Assembly (NCBI RefSeq): GCF_004217135.1
Contig: NZ_SHKK01000001.1
Coordinates: 124,001-188,000, forward strand
From: Micromonospora violae
GTDB lineage: Bacteria > Actinomycetota > Actinomycetes > Mycobacteriales > Micromonosporaceae
Length of the DNA stretch: 64,000 bases
Reading direction: 5' to 3'
The notes beneath the pieces are model-generated. The model searched no databases and was not told the DNA's origin. It saw only the letters and a program-made list of their open reading frames with translations. The number at the start of each line of letters is the position of its first letter. Position 1 is the first letter of the stretch. Below are positions 32,490 through 42,765 of the stretch, one piece after another. A program made the translations under genes and the position numbers.

Positions 32490-33875
32490 ATGAGAAGCGT
32501 AACGGCTACCGGTGCCGGTGACAGCGAGCTGGGCCGGATCTTGTTGGATGCGTGGCGGCGGGAGTTGTACGAGGGCGTTCTCGCGTCCCGGTCACGGACG
32601 TTGTTCTCGCTGGTCGACGAGTTGGCCGCTGATCAGGGCCGGTGTGGTTGCCCGGCGCATCTATCGCTGAGCACGGTCACCGGGCACGCTGCGGCGTACC
32701 GGGCGTTACGTGACGGCGAGATCGACACCGGCCGGGCGTTACGGGCGGCGTGCGAGATCGCCACGCGGTCCGGTCTGCCGCGGGTGTATGCCGTTGACAC
32801 CACCGCGTGGCCGCGGCCGACCGCAGCCACCAGCCCGGACCGGCAGCCGCAGTACACCCCCGGCGGGCCCCGCGGCACGGCGCTGATCAAGACGGGGTGG
32901 CGGTATCAGCATGTCGTGCGGCTGTCTCTGACTCCGGACTCGTGGGTCGTGCCGGTGCTGGCCGACCGGATCGCCTCCGACGACGATCTGGTGGAGGTCA
33001 CCGTGGACCACATCACCCGAGTCTGCGCCCAGGACGGCGCCCGCCCGGCCGATCCGTCACTGTTTCTGCTGGACTCCGGTTATCCCGCGGCCCGGATCAC
33101 CCATCTGCTGCGCGAGCGCGGGATTCCCGCGGACGTGCTAGTCAGGCTGGCGACTTCGCAGACCATGTGGACCCGGCCCGAACGCCGGGCCGCTCACCCC
33201 CTCGGAGGCCGGCCCCGCCGGCACGGGTTCCGCCTCGCTCTGCGCGAGCCCGGCCTACCCCCGGATACCGGTGTCAGCGGCCCGGTCGGTATCTACGGCA
33301 CCGTCACCGTCCGGGCCTGGCATCAGGTCCATCCCAAACTCACCCGCGCCAGCCGGGGCTTCACCGGCCAGGGCACCCTCCCGATCGTCGAGGGCAGCGT
33401 GCTCCTCGCCCGGGTCCAACACCTGCGCCCCAGCCGCCGCGCCGGCGACCTCGCTCTCTGGTACTCCGGCCGCCGCCGCGACCTACTCACCCTGGTCATG
33501 ACCTACCTGGCCCGCTTCGACATCGAGCACTACTTCCGATATCTCAAGAGCACCGCCCAGGCCCCGGACTTCCACCCCCGCCAGCCCGGCACCCTGACCA
33601 CCTGGCTACGCCTGCACGCCTACGCCTACCTACACCTGTTCTGCGCCCGCACCCACATCACCCACCACCGACTGCCCTGGGAACCCGCCACCACCACCAG
33701 CCCGACCCCCGGCCAGACACGCCGGCAGGTTTCGCCCGCTCTGCGCAACGCCTGGCAACCACCAGGCAACCCGAAACCCGGACACCCCGGACCCGGCCGC
33801 CCCGCCGGGAAACGCCGCAAACGCCGAACCCGCTACCCGATCATCCGCAAAAACGCCGTCCACAAGGGCAAATGA
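32490..33875 (+). CDS. Transposase (DDE, IS4-superfamily YREK group)
   Basis: A 461-residue cut-and-paste-type transposase. The three acidic residues fit VYAVDTTAWPRP, LFLLDSGYPAARI and the signature YLARFDIEHYFRYLK, which spells Y-(2)-R-(3)-E-(6)-K exactly. The C-terminal 60 residues are Pro/Arg/Lys-rich (GRPAGKRRKRRTRY) and probably bind DNA. ATG 32490 follows a hairpin that hides the ribosome site. The coding sequence is uninterrupted. Confidence 0.93.
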   Translation: MRSVTATGAGDSELGRILLDAWRRELYEGVLASRSRTLFSLVDELAADQGRCGCPAHLSLSTVTGHAAAYRALRDGEIDTGRALRAACEIATRSGLPRVYAVDTTAWPRPTAATSPDRQPQYTPGGPRGTALIKTGWRYQHVVRLSLTPDSWVVPVLADRIASDDDLVEVTVDHITRVCAQDGARPADPSLFLLDSGYPAARITHLLRERGIPADVLVRLATSQTMWTRPERRAAHPLGGRPRRHGFRLALREPGLPPDTGVSGPVGIYGTVTVRAWHQVHPKLTRASRGFTGQGTLPIVEGSVLLARVQHLRPSRRAGDLALWYSGRRRDLLTLVMTYLARFDIEHYFRYLKSTAQAPDFHPRQPGTLTTWLRLHAYAYLHLFCARTHITHHRLPWEPATTTSPTPGQTRRQVSPALRNAWQPPGNPKPGHPGPGRPAGKRRKRRTRYPIIRKNAVHKGK

Positions 33876-33955
33876 CAGCCCTCACCCACACCACCACGAA
33901 CACACCCCCACCACACCGCCAAACCACCCTGCCCACAGAACGGTCAAAACACGAG

Positions 33956-33989
33956 TCGAACCCTGACCCGCGAGCGGGTCAGGGTTCGC
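33956..33989. repeat. 34-bp direct repeat, right copy (terminator hairpin)
   Basis: Second copy of the 34-bp repeat at 32343-32376. It begins at the base after the right terminal repeat of the IS and ends 39 bp before the stop of the convergent kinase gene, where it can serve as that operon's terminator. Confidence 0.9.
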
Positions 33990-34028
33990 GCACCCAGGGC
34001 GGTGGCGGTGCGCCGGCCGCCGCCGCTG

Positions 34029-34928
34029 CTACGGCTGTGGCCGTGCCCCGGCCGTGGAGACGGCCAGCGCGCCCAGGTCGGTGGCGCGGCTCAGCGCCGT
34101 GGCCGGGGTGGCGCCGGCGAGCCACGCGGTGAGCAGGCCGGCCGCGAAGGCGTCGCCCGCGCCGGTGACGTCCACCACCGCCACCCGGCGGGCCGGAGCC
34201 ACGCAGACCGGCGTGCTGCGGTCGACCCAGACCGCGCCGGCCGCGCCGCGCTTCACCACGACCCGCCGGGCCGTCGCCGACAGCGCCCGCCCCTGCGCCG
34301 CCGGATCCAGCCCGCCGGCCAGCACCGCGGCTTCATCTGCGTTGACCAGGAGCAGGTCGATGTCGCGTACCCAACTCAAAAACGCCGCCGCACCGACTCG
34401 CCGCAGCGGCGCCGCGGAGGCCGCGTCGACGCTGATGGTGAGCCCGCGTTCGCGGGCGACGGCCAGCGCGCGCAGCCCCGCGCCGCGCGACTCGGCGTCC
34501 AACAGGGTGTACGCGGACAGGTGCAGATGCCCAGCGTCGGGCACCGCCGCGAGGGCCTGCTCGACGTGCGCGGCGCTCAACCGCAGGTTCGCGCCCCGCT
34601 GGCTGACCATGGTGCGCTCGTCGTCGGCGGCCAACACGATGACCGTGCCGGTCGGCGCGCCCTCGACCCGCTCGATCGCGCAGTCGACGCCCGCCCGGCC
34701 GAGCTCGGCCACCCGGTCCCGCCCGGCGTCGTCGTCACCGACGGCGCCGACCAGCGTGACGTCCACCCGCTGCGCGGCGACCCAGGCGGCGGTGTTGGCC
34801 GCCTGGCCGCCGCCGCCGACACTGATCTCGGCCCTGGTGTCCGAGCCGGCCGCGAGCGGCCCGGACAGCACGGCGACCACATCGGTGATCACGTCCCCGA
34901 CGACGACCACCCGGGCCGCTCGGGTCAT
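34029..34928 (-). CDS. psuK: PfkB-family kinase, likely pseudouridine kinase
   Basis: A 299-residue ribokinase-superfamily kinase. Substrate motif [16 protein letters not shown] near 40 and the anion-hole/catalytic [15 protein letters not shown] at about 260 are intact. PfkB kinases act on sugars or nucleosides, and the overlap of its ATG with the stop of psuG (ATGA at 34925-34928) points to pseudouridine as substrate, giving pseudouridine 5-phosphate for PsuG. A sugar kinase cannot be excluded from sequence alone. The gene ends 40 bp from the IS-duplicated terminator. Confidence 0.82.
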   Translation of the reverse strand: MTRAARVVVVGDVITDVVAVLSGPLAAGSDTRAEISVGGGGQAANTAAWVAAQRVDVTLVGAVGDDDAGRDRVAELGRAGVDCAIERVEGAPTGTVIVLAADDERTMVSQRGANLRLSAAHVEQALAAVPDAGHLHLSAYTLLDAESRGAGLRALAVARERGLTISVDAASAAPLRRVGAAAFLSWVRDIDLLLVNADEAAVLAGGLDPAAQGRALSATARRVVVKRGAAGAVWVDRSTPVCVAPARRVAVVDVTGAGDAFAAGLLTAWLAGATPATALSRATDLGALAVSTAGARPQP

Positions 34929-35860
34929 GCCGCGACGGTGGTGCTGCGGGCCGCCGAGGCGACCGCGATCCGCGCGGCCAGGTCGGCGTTGCGCAGGATG
35001 ATCCGCACGTTCACCGCCAGGCTCGCGCCCTCGGTGGCCGAGTGGAAGTACGCGAGCAGGTACGGCGTGACGGCCTTGCCGGTGATCCCGTCCCGCTCCA
35101 GTCGGGCCAGGCCCTCGGCGAGCGTCCGGTCGTGCAACTCCGGGTCGAGCTGCTCGTCGACCGGCAGCGGGTTGGCGATGAGCAGCCCGCCGGTGTGCAG
35201 GGCGTGCTCGTCGCGGGCGGCCAGCACGGCGGCGACCTGCTCGGGCGAGTCCACCGACCAGTCCAGGTCGAAGCCAGCGTCGGTGAGGTAGAAGCCGGGG
35301 AACCGGCGGGTGCGGTAACCGAGCACCGCGACCCCGAGGGTCTCCAGGCGCTCCAGCGTCGCGCCCACGTCGAGGATCGACTTGACCCCGGCGCAGACCA
35401 CCGCGATCGGGGTCTGCGCAAGGGTGACCAGGTCCGCAGACTCGTCGAAGGTGTGCGCGGCCTCCCGGTGCACCCCGCCCAGCCCGCCGGTGGCGAACAC
35501 GCCGATCCCGGCGGCGGCGGCCACCGCGCTGGTCGCGGCCACCGTGGTCGCGCCGTCCGCGCCGGTCGCGGCAGCCACCGCGAGGTCGCGGACGGAGAGC
35601 TTGGTCACGCCGTCGACGGTGGCCAGCCTGGTCAGCTGCGCGTCGTCCAGGCCGACCACCAGCTCACCGGCGATCATGCCGATCGTCGCCGGGACGGCCC
35701 CGGCGTCCCGAACCGCCCGCTCGATCTCCCTGGCCACCCGGAGGTTCTCCGGCCGGGGCAGGCCGTGCGAGACGATGGTGCTCTCCAGCGCGACGACGGG
35801 ACGGCCGTCGCGCAGGGCTTCGGCCACCTCGGTGCCGTAGCTGATGCGAAAGTCAGTCAC
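34925..35860 (-). CDS. psuG: Pseudouridine-5-phosphate glycosidase PsuG
   Basis: A 311-residue manganese enzyme splitting pseudouridine 5-phosphate into uracil and ribose 5-phosphate, a C-C glycosidic cleavage. Signature stretches: [74 protein letters not shown] and [13 protein letters not shown] at 35858-35860 is the start; upstream in-frame sequence is not conserved-looking. First gene of a two-gene operon with the kinase. Confidence 0.95.
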   Translation of the reverse strand: MTDFRISYGTEVAEALRDGRPVVALESTIVSHGLPRPENLRVAREIERAVRDAGAVPATIGMIAGELVVGLDDAQLTRLATVDGVTKLSVRDLAVAAATGADGATTVAATSAVAAAAGIGVFATGGLGGVHREAAHTFDESADLVTLAQTPIAVVCAGVKSILDVGATLERLETLGVAVLGYRTRRFPGFYLTDAGFDLDWSVDSPEQVAAVLAARDEHALHTGGLLIANPLPVDEQLDPELHDRTLAEGLARLERDGITGKAVTPYLLAYFHSATEGASLAVNVRIILRNADLAARIAVASAARSTTVAA

Positions 35861-35948
35861 ACGGGCACCGTACGGGGTGGGGTCTCGGTCGGCCTCAAGT
35901 GGACCCGGCCGTGATGACCTGCCAAACTTGACGGTTGGAGGTGCAGAC

Positions 35949-36167
35949 GTGAGCACAGAGGTTCTCGAGCGTCCGGAGCTGAAGGACGCCGATACCGGTC
36001 CCGAGATGTTCCATTACGTCCGTAAGGAGAAGATCGCCGAGAGTGCTGTCATGGGCACTTTCGTCGTCGCTCTCTGCGGCGAGACCTTCCCGGTCACCAA
36101 GGCGGCCAAGCCGGGTTCGCCGGTCTGCCCCAAGTGCAAGGAGATCTACGACTCCTACCGCGAGTGA
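35949..36167 (+). CDS. DUF3039 domain protein
   Basis: A 72-residue actinobacterial protein with zinc-ribbon-like cysteines: ALCGETFPV and [11 protein letters not shown]. Sequence [18 protein letters not shown] is the family hallmark. Function unknown. GTG at 35949 has GGAGG seven bases upstream. Divergent from psuG. Confidence 0.88.
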   Translation: MSTEVLERPELKDADTGPEMFHYVRKEKIAESAVMGTFVVALCGETFPVTKAAKPGSPVCPKCKEIYDSYRE

Positions 36168-36207
36168 ACCTCGGCCGGTGCTCCGGCCGGCGACGTAGCC
36201 TGCGGCG

Positions 36208-36870
36208 GTGACCACCTCCACCGCCCTGCTCCTCGCCGACCTGACCGGAGTGGCGGTGTTCGCCGCGTCCGGGGCCTCGGCGGCGGTGGCCAAGCGACTC
36301 GACCTGTTCGGCGTCGCGTTCGTCGGCTTCGTCGCCGCCCTCGGCGGTGGGATCTTCCGCGACCTGGTCATCGACGAGGTGCCGCCGCTGGCCTTCGCCG
36401 ACTGGCGGTACGCGGCCACCGCCGCGATCACCGCGCTCGCCGTCTTCTGGCTGCACCCGCAACTGGCCCGACTGCGGACGACCGTGCTGGTGCTGGACGC
36501 GGCCGGTCTGGCGCTGTTCACCGTCACCGGCACGCTCAAGGCGCTCGACGCCCGGGTGCCGGCGGTCGGCGCCTGCCTGATCGGCATGCTCACCGCGATC
36601 GGCGGCGGGCTCGGCCGTGACCTCCTCACCGCCGAGATCCCGGTCGTGCTGCGCCGGGAGATCTACGCGCTGGCGGCGTTGGCCGGTTCGGTGCTGGTGG
36701 TGCTGCTGTACGTCACCGGGAAGACGGGTCCCGCACCGCTCACCGCCGCCGCCGTACTGGTCTTCGGGCTGCGCCTGATCGCGCTGCGTCGACGCTGGTC
36801 CGCCCCGATCGCCACGCTGCGTCCGCCGCGCGCCGGTGGGGCGGATCCCCGCACCGACCGGGACTGGTGA
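36208..36870 (+). CDS. TRIC-like cation channel family protein
   Basis: A 220-residue membrane protein of the UPF0126/TRIC family, predicted seven helices. The duplicated family motif appears as LGGGIFRDLVIDEVPP (about 47-62) and IGGGLGRDLLTAEIPV. Bacterial members form trimeric potassium-permeable channels. GTG start at 36208. It lies just downstream of DUF3039, same strand. Confidence 0.88.
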   Translation: MTTSTALLLADLTGVAVFAASGASAAVAKRLDLFGVAFVGFVAALGGGIFRDLVIDEVPPLAFADWRYAATAAITALAVFWLHPQLARLRTTVLVLDAAGLALFTVTGTLKALDARVPAVGACLIGMLTAIGGGLGRDLLTAEIPVVLRREIYALAALAGSVLVVLLYVTGKTGPAPLTAAAVLVFGLRLIALRRRWSAPIATLRPPRAGGADPRTDRDW

Positions 36871-36973
36871 GCCGGTCGTCGGATGTGACCAGCGTGGCGT
36901 CGCCTGGGCCCGACGGCCCGTCCTGGTTATGCTGAGTCGGCCTTCGCGGCAGCTTCTGCGCGGAGGCGTTTTC

Positions 36974-38773
36974 ATGGGCGGCGGATCCTCGTGGCCCTCG
37001 CCCGGGGTCCGCCATCGTGCGGTCGGAGAGGAGCTTCGCGTGGCAGCCCGGACGCCGGTGCTCGAGACGTTCCCGGCGCTACGCGCCTGGCAGCGCAAGG
37101 CCCTGGTGGAGTACCTGCGTCGTCGTACCGAGGACTTCACCGCGGTCGCCACGCCGGGCGCCGGCAAGACGACCTTCGCCCTACGGATCGCGGCGGAGCT
37201 GCTCGGTGACGGCACCGTGGAAGCGGTCACCGTGGTCGCGCCGACCGAGCACCTGAAGAACCAGTGGGCCGAGGCCGCAGCCCGGGTGGGCATTCAGCTC
37301 GACGCCGCGTTCCGCAACGCCGACGTCCACTCCGCGGCCGACTTCCACGGGGCGGTCGTCACCTACGCGCAGGTGGGGATGGCCCCACAGGTGCACCGTC
37401 GGCGGACCATGACCCGACGCACCCTGGTCATCCTCGACGAGATCCACCATGCCGGCGACTCCCGATCCTGGGGCGACGGGGTGAAGGCCGCCTTCGAACC
37501 CGCCGTACGCCGGCTGATGCTCACCGGGACGCCGTTCCGCTCCGACGACAATCCGATCCCGTTCGTCACCTACGAGCGGGGCGGGGACGGGCTGATGCGC
37601 TCCCGCGCCGACTCGGTGTACGGCTACTCCGACGCGCTGCGCGACGGGGTGGTCCGGCCGGTGCTCTTCCTGGCGTACTCCGGGGAGACCCGCTGGCGTA
37701 CCAACGCGGGGGAGGAGTTGGCGGCCCGGCTGGGCGAGCCGATGACCCAGGACCTGGTGGCGCAGGCGTGGCGTACCGCCCTGGACCCGGCCGGCGACTG
37801 GATGCCGCAGGTGCTGCGGGCGGCCGACGCCCGACTCACCGTGCTGCGCAACGCGGGGATGGCCGACGCCGGTGGTCTGATCATCGCCACGGACCAGCAG
37901 ACCGCCCGCTCGTACGCCAAGCTGATCGAGCAGGTGACCGGCGAGAAGGCCGCCGTGGTGCTCTCCGACGACCAGGGCGCGTCCGCCCGGATCGCGACGT
38001 TCGCGGCGTCCGACCAGCGGTGGTTGGTCGCGGTGCGGATGGTGTCCGAGGGGGTTGACATCCCGCGACTGGCGGTTGGGGTCTACGCCACCAGCGCCAG
38101 CACGCCGCTCTACTTCGCCCAGGCGATCGGCCGGTTCGTGCGGGCCCGGCGGCCCGGGGAGACCGCGTCGGTCTTCCTTCCCAGCGTGCCGCACCTGCTC
38201 GGGTTGGCCAGCGAGATGGAGACCGAGCGCGACCACGTCCTCGGCAAACCCAAGGAAGCCGACGGTTTCGACGACGACCTGCTGGAACGTGCGCAGCGCG
38301 ACGACCAGGCCAGCGGGGAGTTGGAGAAGCGGTTCGCGGCGCTCTCGGCCACCGCCGAGCTGGATCAGGTGATCTTCGACGGGGCGTCGTTCGGCACGGC
38401 GGCCCAGGCCGGCACCCCCGAGGAGGAGGAATATCTCGGTCTGCCCGGTCTGCTCACCGCTGACCAGGTTTCGCTGCTGCTGACGAAGCGGCAGGCCGCA
38501 CAACTCGCCGCCCAACGCCGTCGTACGGCCGACAGGGCCGCTCAGCCGGCCGCTGCGCCCACAGCCGCACCACCGGCACCCATGAGCGCCGCCCAGCGTC
38601 GCGTGGCGCTCCGGCGGCAACTGAACGCCCTGGTGGCCGCCCGACACCACCGGACCGGCCAGCCGCACGGCAAGATCCATGCCGAACTGCGGCGTCTCTG
38701 CGGCGGCCCACCGAGCGCCCAGGCCACCATCGAGCAGCTCGAGGAACGCATCGCCACCGTGCAGACCCTCTAG
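36974..38773 (+). CDS. DEAD/DEAH-box helicase
   Basis: A 599-residue superfamily 2 helicase conserved in actinobacteria. Motifs: Q-like FPALRAWQRKAL, Walker A ATPGAGKTT, motif Ia VAPTEHLKNQWAE, DEIHHAGDS (II), LTGTPFRSD (III), SEGVDIPRLAV (V) and QAIGRFVRARRPGE (VI). The last 150 residues are family-specific, with low-complexity Ala/Pro and a C-terminal helical RAALRRQLNALVAARHHRTG-like segment. Two starts have good ribosome sites, ATG 36974 (GGAGG, 7 bases) and GTG 37040 (AGGAG, 6 bases); the second would remove 22 residues. Role probably DNA repair or RNA metabolism. Confidence 0.9.
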   Translation: MGGGSSWPSPGVRHRAVGEELRVAARTPVLETFPALRAWQRKALVEYLRRRTEDFTAVATPGAGKTTFALRIAAELLGDGTVEAVTVVAPTEHLKNQWAEAAARVGIQLDAAFRNADVHSAADFHGAVVTYAQVGMAPQVHRRRTMTRRTLVILDEIHHAGDSRSWGDGVKAAFEPAVRRLMLTGTPFRSDDNPIPFVTYERGGDGLMRSRADSVYGYSDALRDGVVRPVLFLAYSGETRWRTNAGEELAARLGEPMTQDLVAQAWRTALDPAGDWMPQVLRAADARLTVLRNAGMADAGGLIIATDQQTARSYAKLIEQVTGEKAAVVLSDDQGASARIATFAASDQRWLVAVRMVSEGVDIPRLAVGVYATSASTPLYFAQAIGRFVRARRPGETASVFLPSVPHLLGLASEMETERDHVLGKPKEADGFDDDLLERAQRDDQASGELEKRFAALSATAELDQVIFDGASFGTAAQAGTPEEEEYLGLPGLLTADQVSLLLTKRQAAQLAAQRRRTADRAAQPAAAPTAAPPAPMSAAQRRVALRRQLNALVAARHHRTGQPHGKIHAELRRLCGGPPSAQATIEQLEERIATVQTL

Positions 38774-38828
38774 ACCCGGCCACCAGCGGCCGTGGGCCGG
38801 TGGTCTGGGCGTGGCCGGTGGCCTAGCC

Positions 38829-38908
38829 GTGGCCGGGTCTGGGCGTGGCCGGGTCTGGGCGTGGCCGGGTCTGGGCGTGGCCGGGTCTGGGCGTGGCCGG
38901 CCCTGGGC
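38829..38908. repeat. 16-bp tandem repeat, five copies
   Basis: Unit GTGGCCGGGTCTGGGC occurs four times without change (38829-38892) and once with three changes (38893-38908). A degenerate partial copy follows and another precedes. It is noncoding and located just after the helicase gene. Confidence 0.9.
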
Positions 38909-38970
38909 GTGGCCGGCCACGGCCGTGGCCGGGCGTGGCTGGTCGGGGTCTGCGCCCCGCGCTCGCGGCA

Positions 38971-39047
38971 TGATCCACTCGGGTTTCTGGAAGACGCGGT
39001 GTCCGAGCGAGGCGGAAAGCGCGACTTTCAGGAAACCGAGTGGATCA
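38971..39047. repeat. Long imperfect palindrome
   Basis: Arms of 28 nt (38971-38998 and 39020-39047) match with four mismatches around a 21-nt loop. The outer end is TGATCCACTCGG. Placed between the tandem repeat and the DUF7455 terminator; it looks like a mobile or dispersed palindrome unit. Confidence 0.75.
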
Positions 39048-39077
39048 CGTGGGGTCGGGGAGCGTCCGGACAGAAAA

Positions 39078-39116
39078 AGCCGGCCGGAGGCACCCTCTGG
39101 GTGCCTCCGGCCGGCT
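39078..39116 (-). terminator. Intrinsic terminator of the DUF7455 gene
   Basis: A perfect 18-bp stem (39078-39095 with 39099-39116) on the minus strand is followed by five T residues (AAAAA at 39074-39078 on the plus strand), an unusually classical terminator, 16 bp past the stop at 39133. Confidence 0.9.
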
Positions 39117-39132
39117 ATGTCGGTTTGCGGAT

Positions 39133-39366
39133 TTAGTTCGCCATCAGATCGGCGCCACGCCAGCTGAAATCGGGCTCCGTTGCGAACCGCTCGGTGATCT
39201 TCACAAGATCCTCCGCGTACTTGTTCGCGTGGTGCCCGCAGAACACCAGCTCGCTCCCACCCGCCAGAGTGATCCGGAGCTTCCCGGCAGCATTGCAGCG
39301 GTCGCACCGTTCATCGGCGGCTGGGGGCGCCACCGTCTCGGGCGGCGGCGTGAGGGTCGGGGTCAT
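39133..39366 (-). CDS. DUF7455 small Cys-rich protein
   Basis: A 77-residue protein. After a Pro-rich N-terminus it has ERCDRCNAAGKLRI and LVFCGHHANKYAEDL, so three Cys and two His could form a zinc site. Conserved in actinobacteria, usually next to hrdB. ATG at 39364-39366 with AGGAGG six bases upstream; the longer frame to 39399 is rejected. Both ends are punctuated by hairpins. Confidence 0.88.
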   Translation of the reverse strand: MTPTLTPPPETVAPPAADERCDRCNAAGKLRITLAGGSELVFCGHHANKYAEDLVKITERFATEPDFSWRGADLMAN

Positions 39367-39611
39367 CGCCTTCCTCCTCTGGTCGTCACCGATGAACAAT
39401 CTCTTCGTTCGTTGCTCACCTATCGTGCAACACCCTTACTAGGCACTGCCTTCCCTGTGTGCCCGCGGGGGACCGAGGTCACACCTGGAAGGGACAGTGT
39501 GCCGTGCACCCAGGGTGCCACGTCAACGATCACATTCGTGCATCCGGACGATCACCATCCCGTGTTGCACACCAGGTGGTCAAAACGACACGTTCGGTTG
39601 ACGAAACCCGG

Positions 39612-41213
<1,602 letters not shown>

Positions 41214-41863
41214 GAATGACCTTCCGGAGGCGAAGAGCGGGCACGGCGGGTTCGTCCAGCGCAGCGAGGGTTACCGTGCCGGGCGATGTGGTTGAGGGAC
41301 CCTCGTGTCACGGTCCGGCCGGTGCTCGGCGGTCCGTGCCGCGTGGGCAGGGGTGAATTGTAACGCCGTCTGCGGCGATCATCCTGCTCCGCACCGCGTA
41401 CCGCCCGCGGGGACCGTCAGTGCGGCGGAGATGTGGACTTTCCGGCAATGATAGCCACGCGCCCGGCGAAGGCTTTCGGTCGTCGAGCCGGCCGCCGGGT
41501 AGATCGTTGCCGAACTGCCGTTTGAGCAGCGCGTACCAGGTCAGTGTGGCGGTCGGGTGGGGCGCCGAGGGCGTTGGCGGTGCGGGCGGTCGGGTCCCCA
41601 CCGGGTCGCGGTTGGGCAACGGCGGTGAGTCGGGCGTGGGCGGGGCGGTAAGCACTTAAACGACATTACCAACCTAAAGGGGCATATTGGCCGAGGACGG
41701 CCGGTCAAGCCGCGCGGCGGCGCGGTATGCCCCGCACAGCGGGTGCCCCGCACGAAGATCCTGGTCTGGTGCCGTCGCGCGGCGTCGGGAACGATGATCT
41801 TCGGAAGTCGGGTCGGGAGTTTCACCCATCCACTTGCACTCGGAGTGCGGAAAGAGGCGAATC
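41214..41863. other. Long gap between hrdB and inositol monophosphatase
   Basis: About 650 bp with promoters for both divergent genes presumably included. An open minus-strand frame (41308-41655) is Pro-rich and has no family resemblance or ribosome site. A minus-strand sequence TTAGGTTGGTAATGTCG near 41650-41685 resembles an IdeR half-site only superficially. I see nothing else. Confidence 0.4.
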
Positions 41864-42679
41864 ATGACCAACTCGGCTACGACGCCGTCGGAGCTGCTGA
41901 CCATCGCCATCACGGTGGCTCGGGACGCGGCCCAGACCGCGTACCGGATGCGTGCCGAGGGCGTCGTCGTCGCCGCCACCAAGAGCACCGTCACCGACGT
42001 GGTCACCGCCGCCGACCGGGCGGTCGAGCGGCAGATCCTCGACGCGCTGGCCGCGCTGCGCCCGGACGACTCCGTGCTCGGCGAGGAGTACGGCGAGGAG
42101 ACCTCCGGCGCGCGCAGTGGGGTGCGCTGGATCGTCGACCCGATCGACGGCACGGTGAACTACCTGTACGGGCTGCCGCACTCCGCGGTCTCGATCGCCG
42201 CCGAGGTGGACGGGGTGGTGGTCGCAGGCGTCGTGCGCAACGTCAACACCGGCGATGAGTGGACCGCCACGGCCGGCGGCGGGGCCTGGCGCGACGGTGT
42301 CCGGCTGCGCTGCTCCGGCGAGGTCGACCTGGGGCAGGCGCTGGTCGGCACCGGCTTCGGCTACGACGCCGGCCGTCGGGCGCACCAGGCGCAGGTGGTG
42401 GCGGGGCTGATCGCACACGTCCGGGACATCCGCCGGCTCGGCGCCGCGGCGCTGGACCTCTGCCTGGTCGCCGAGGGGCGGCTCGACGCGTACTTCGAGA
42501 AGGGTCTGGCGGCCTGGGACCAGGCGGCGGGCGGCCTGGTGGCCACCGAGGCGGGGGTTCGGGTCGCCGGCCTGGCCGGTCGCCCGCCGGGGCCGGACCT
42601 GGTGGTCGCGGCCCCACCGGCACTCTTCGCGCCGCTGCACGATCGGTTGGCCGCGCTGGACGCCTCCGGCGGCCCGTGA
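41864..42679 (+). CDS. Inositol monophosphatase family protein
   Basis: A 271-residue Mg2+- and Li+-sensitive phosphatase. Signatures: VVTAADRAVERQILDAL, GEEYGEETSG, the DPIDGTVNYLYGLP metal-binding motif (family D-P-I-D-G-T) and WDQAAGGLVATEAGVRV near the C-terminus. Could hydrolyse myo-inositol phosphates in mycothiol/phosphatidylinositol synthesis or histidinol phosphate; which one is not decidable. ATG at 41864. Confidence 0.9.
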   Translation: MTNSATTPSELLTIAITVARDAAQTAYRMRAEGVVVAATKSTVTDVVTAADRAVERQILDALAALRPDDSVLGEEYGEETSGARSGVRWIVDPIDGTVNYLYGLPHSAVSIAAEVDGVVVAGVVRNVNTGDEWTATAGGGAWRDGVRLRCSGEVDLGQALVGTGFGYDAGRRAHQAQVVAGLIAHVRDIRRLGAAALDLCLVAEGRLDAYFEKGLAAWDQAAGGLVATEAGVRVAGLAGRPPGPDLVVAAPPALFAPLHDRLAALDASGGP

Positions 42680-42732
42680 TCGGCCGGTCACGGCCGGCGG
42701 GTGGTCAGGCTGACCTGGCCGGGGCGTGATCG

Positions 42733-42758
42733 GCCGGCCCGCGCTGCGGCGGGCCGGC
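42733..42758. terminator. Hairpin terminator between convergent genes
   Basis: Perfect 10-bp GC stem, GCCGGCCCGC (42733-42742) and GCGGGCCGGC (42749-42758), loop GCTGCG, between the inositol monophosphatase and the LytR_C gene. Confidence 0.7.
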
Positions 42759-42765
42759 TACGCCG

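Larger units (their letters stand above)
32377..33955 (+). mobile_element. Insertion sequence, DDE (YREK) type, 1579 bp
   Basis: Bounded by perfect 14-bp terminal inverted repeats, CTCGTGTTTTGACC at 32377-32390 and its reverse complement at 33942-33955. It encodes a single full-length transposase and no passenger gene. The 34-bp repeat on both sides (32343-32376, 33956-33989) is most simply a target-site duplication. Inserted between convergent DUF3099 and the pseudouridine kinase gene. The element looks intact, so it may be recent or active. Confidence 0.92.

Noticed and set aside
32807..34132. 441-codon plus-strand frame overlapping the transposase
   Set aside because: Alternate-frame shadow; the YREK signature is in the other frame.
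37181..39307. 708-codon minus-strand frame opposite the helicase
   Set aside because: Antisense to clear helicase motifs and runs through the noncoding tandem repeat.
41308..41655. 115-codon minus-strand frame upstream of hrdB
   Set aside because: Pro-rich, no family resemblance, and sits in the expected promoter and leader region of hrdB.
41650..41685. IdeR-box-like TTAGGTTGGTAATG on the minus strand
   Set aside because: Only one half matches the IdeR consensus and hrdB is not an expected iron target.
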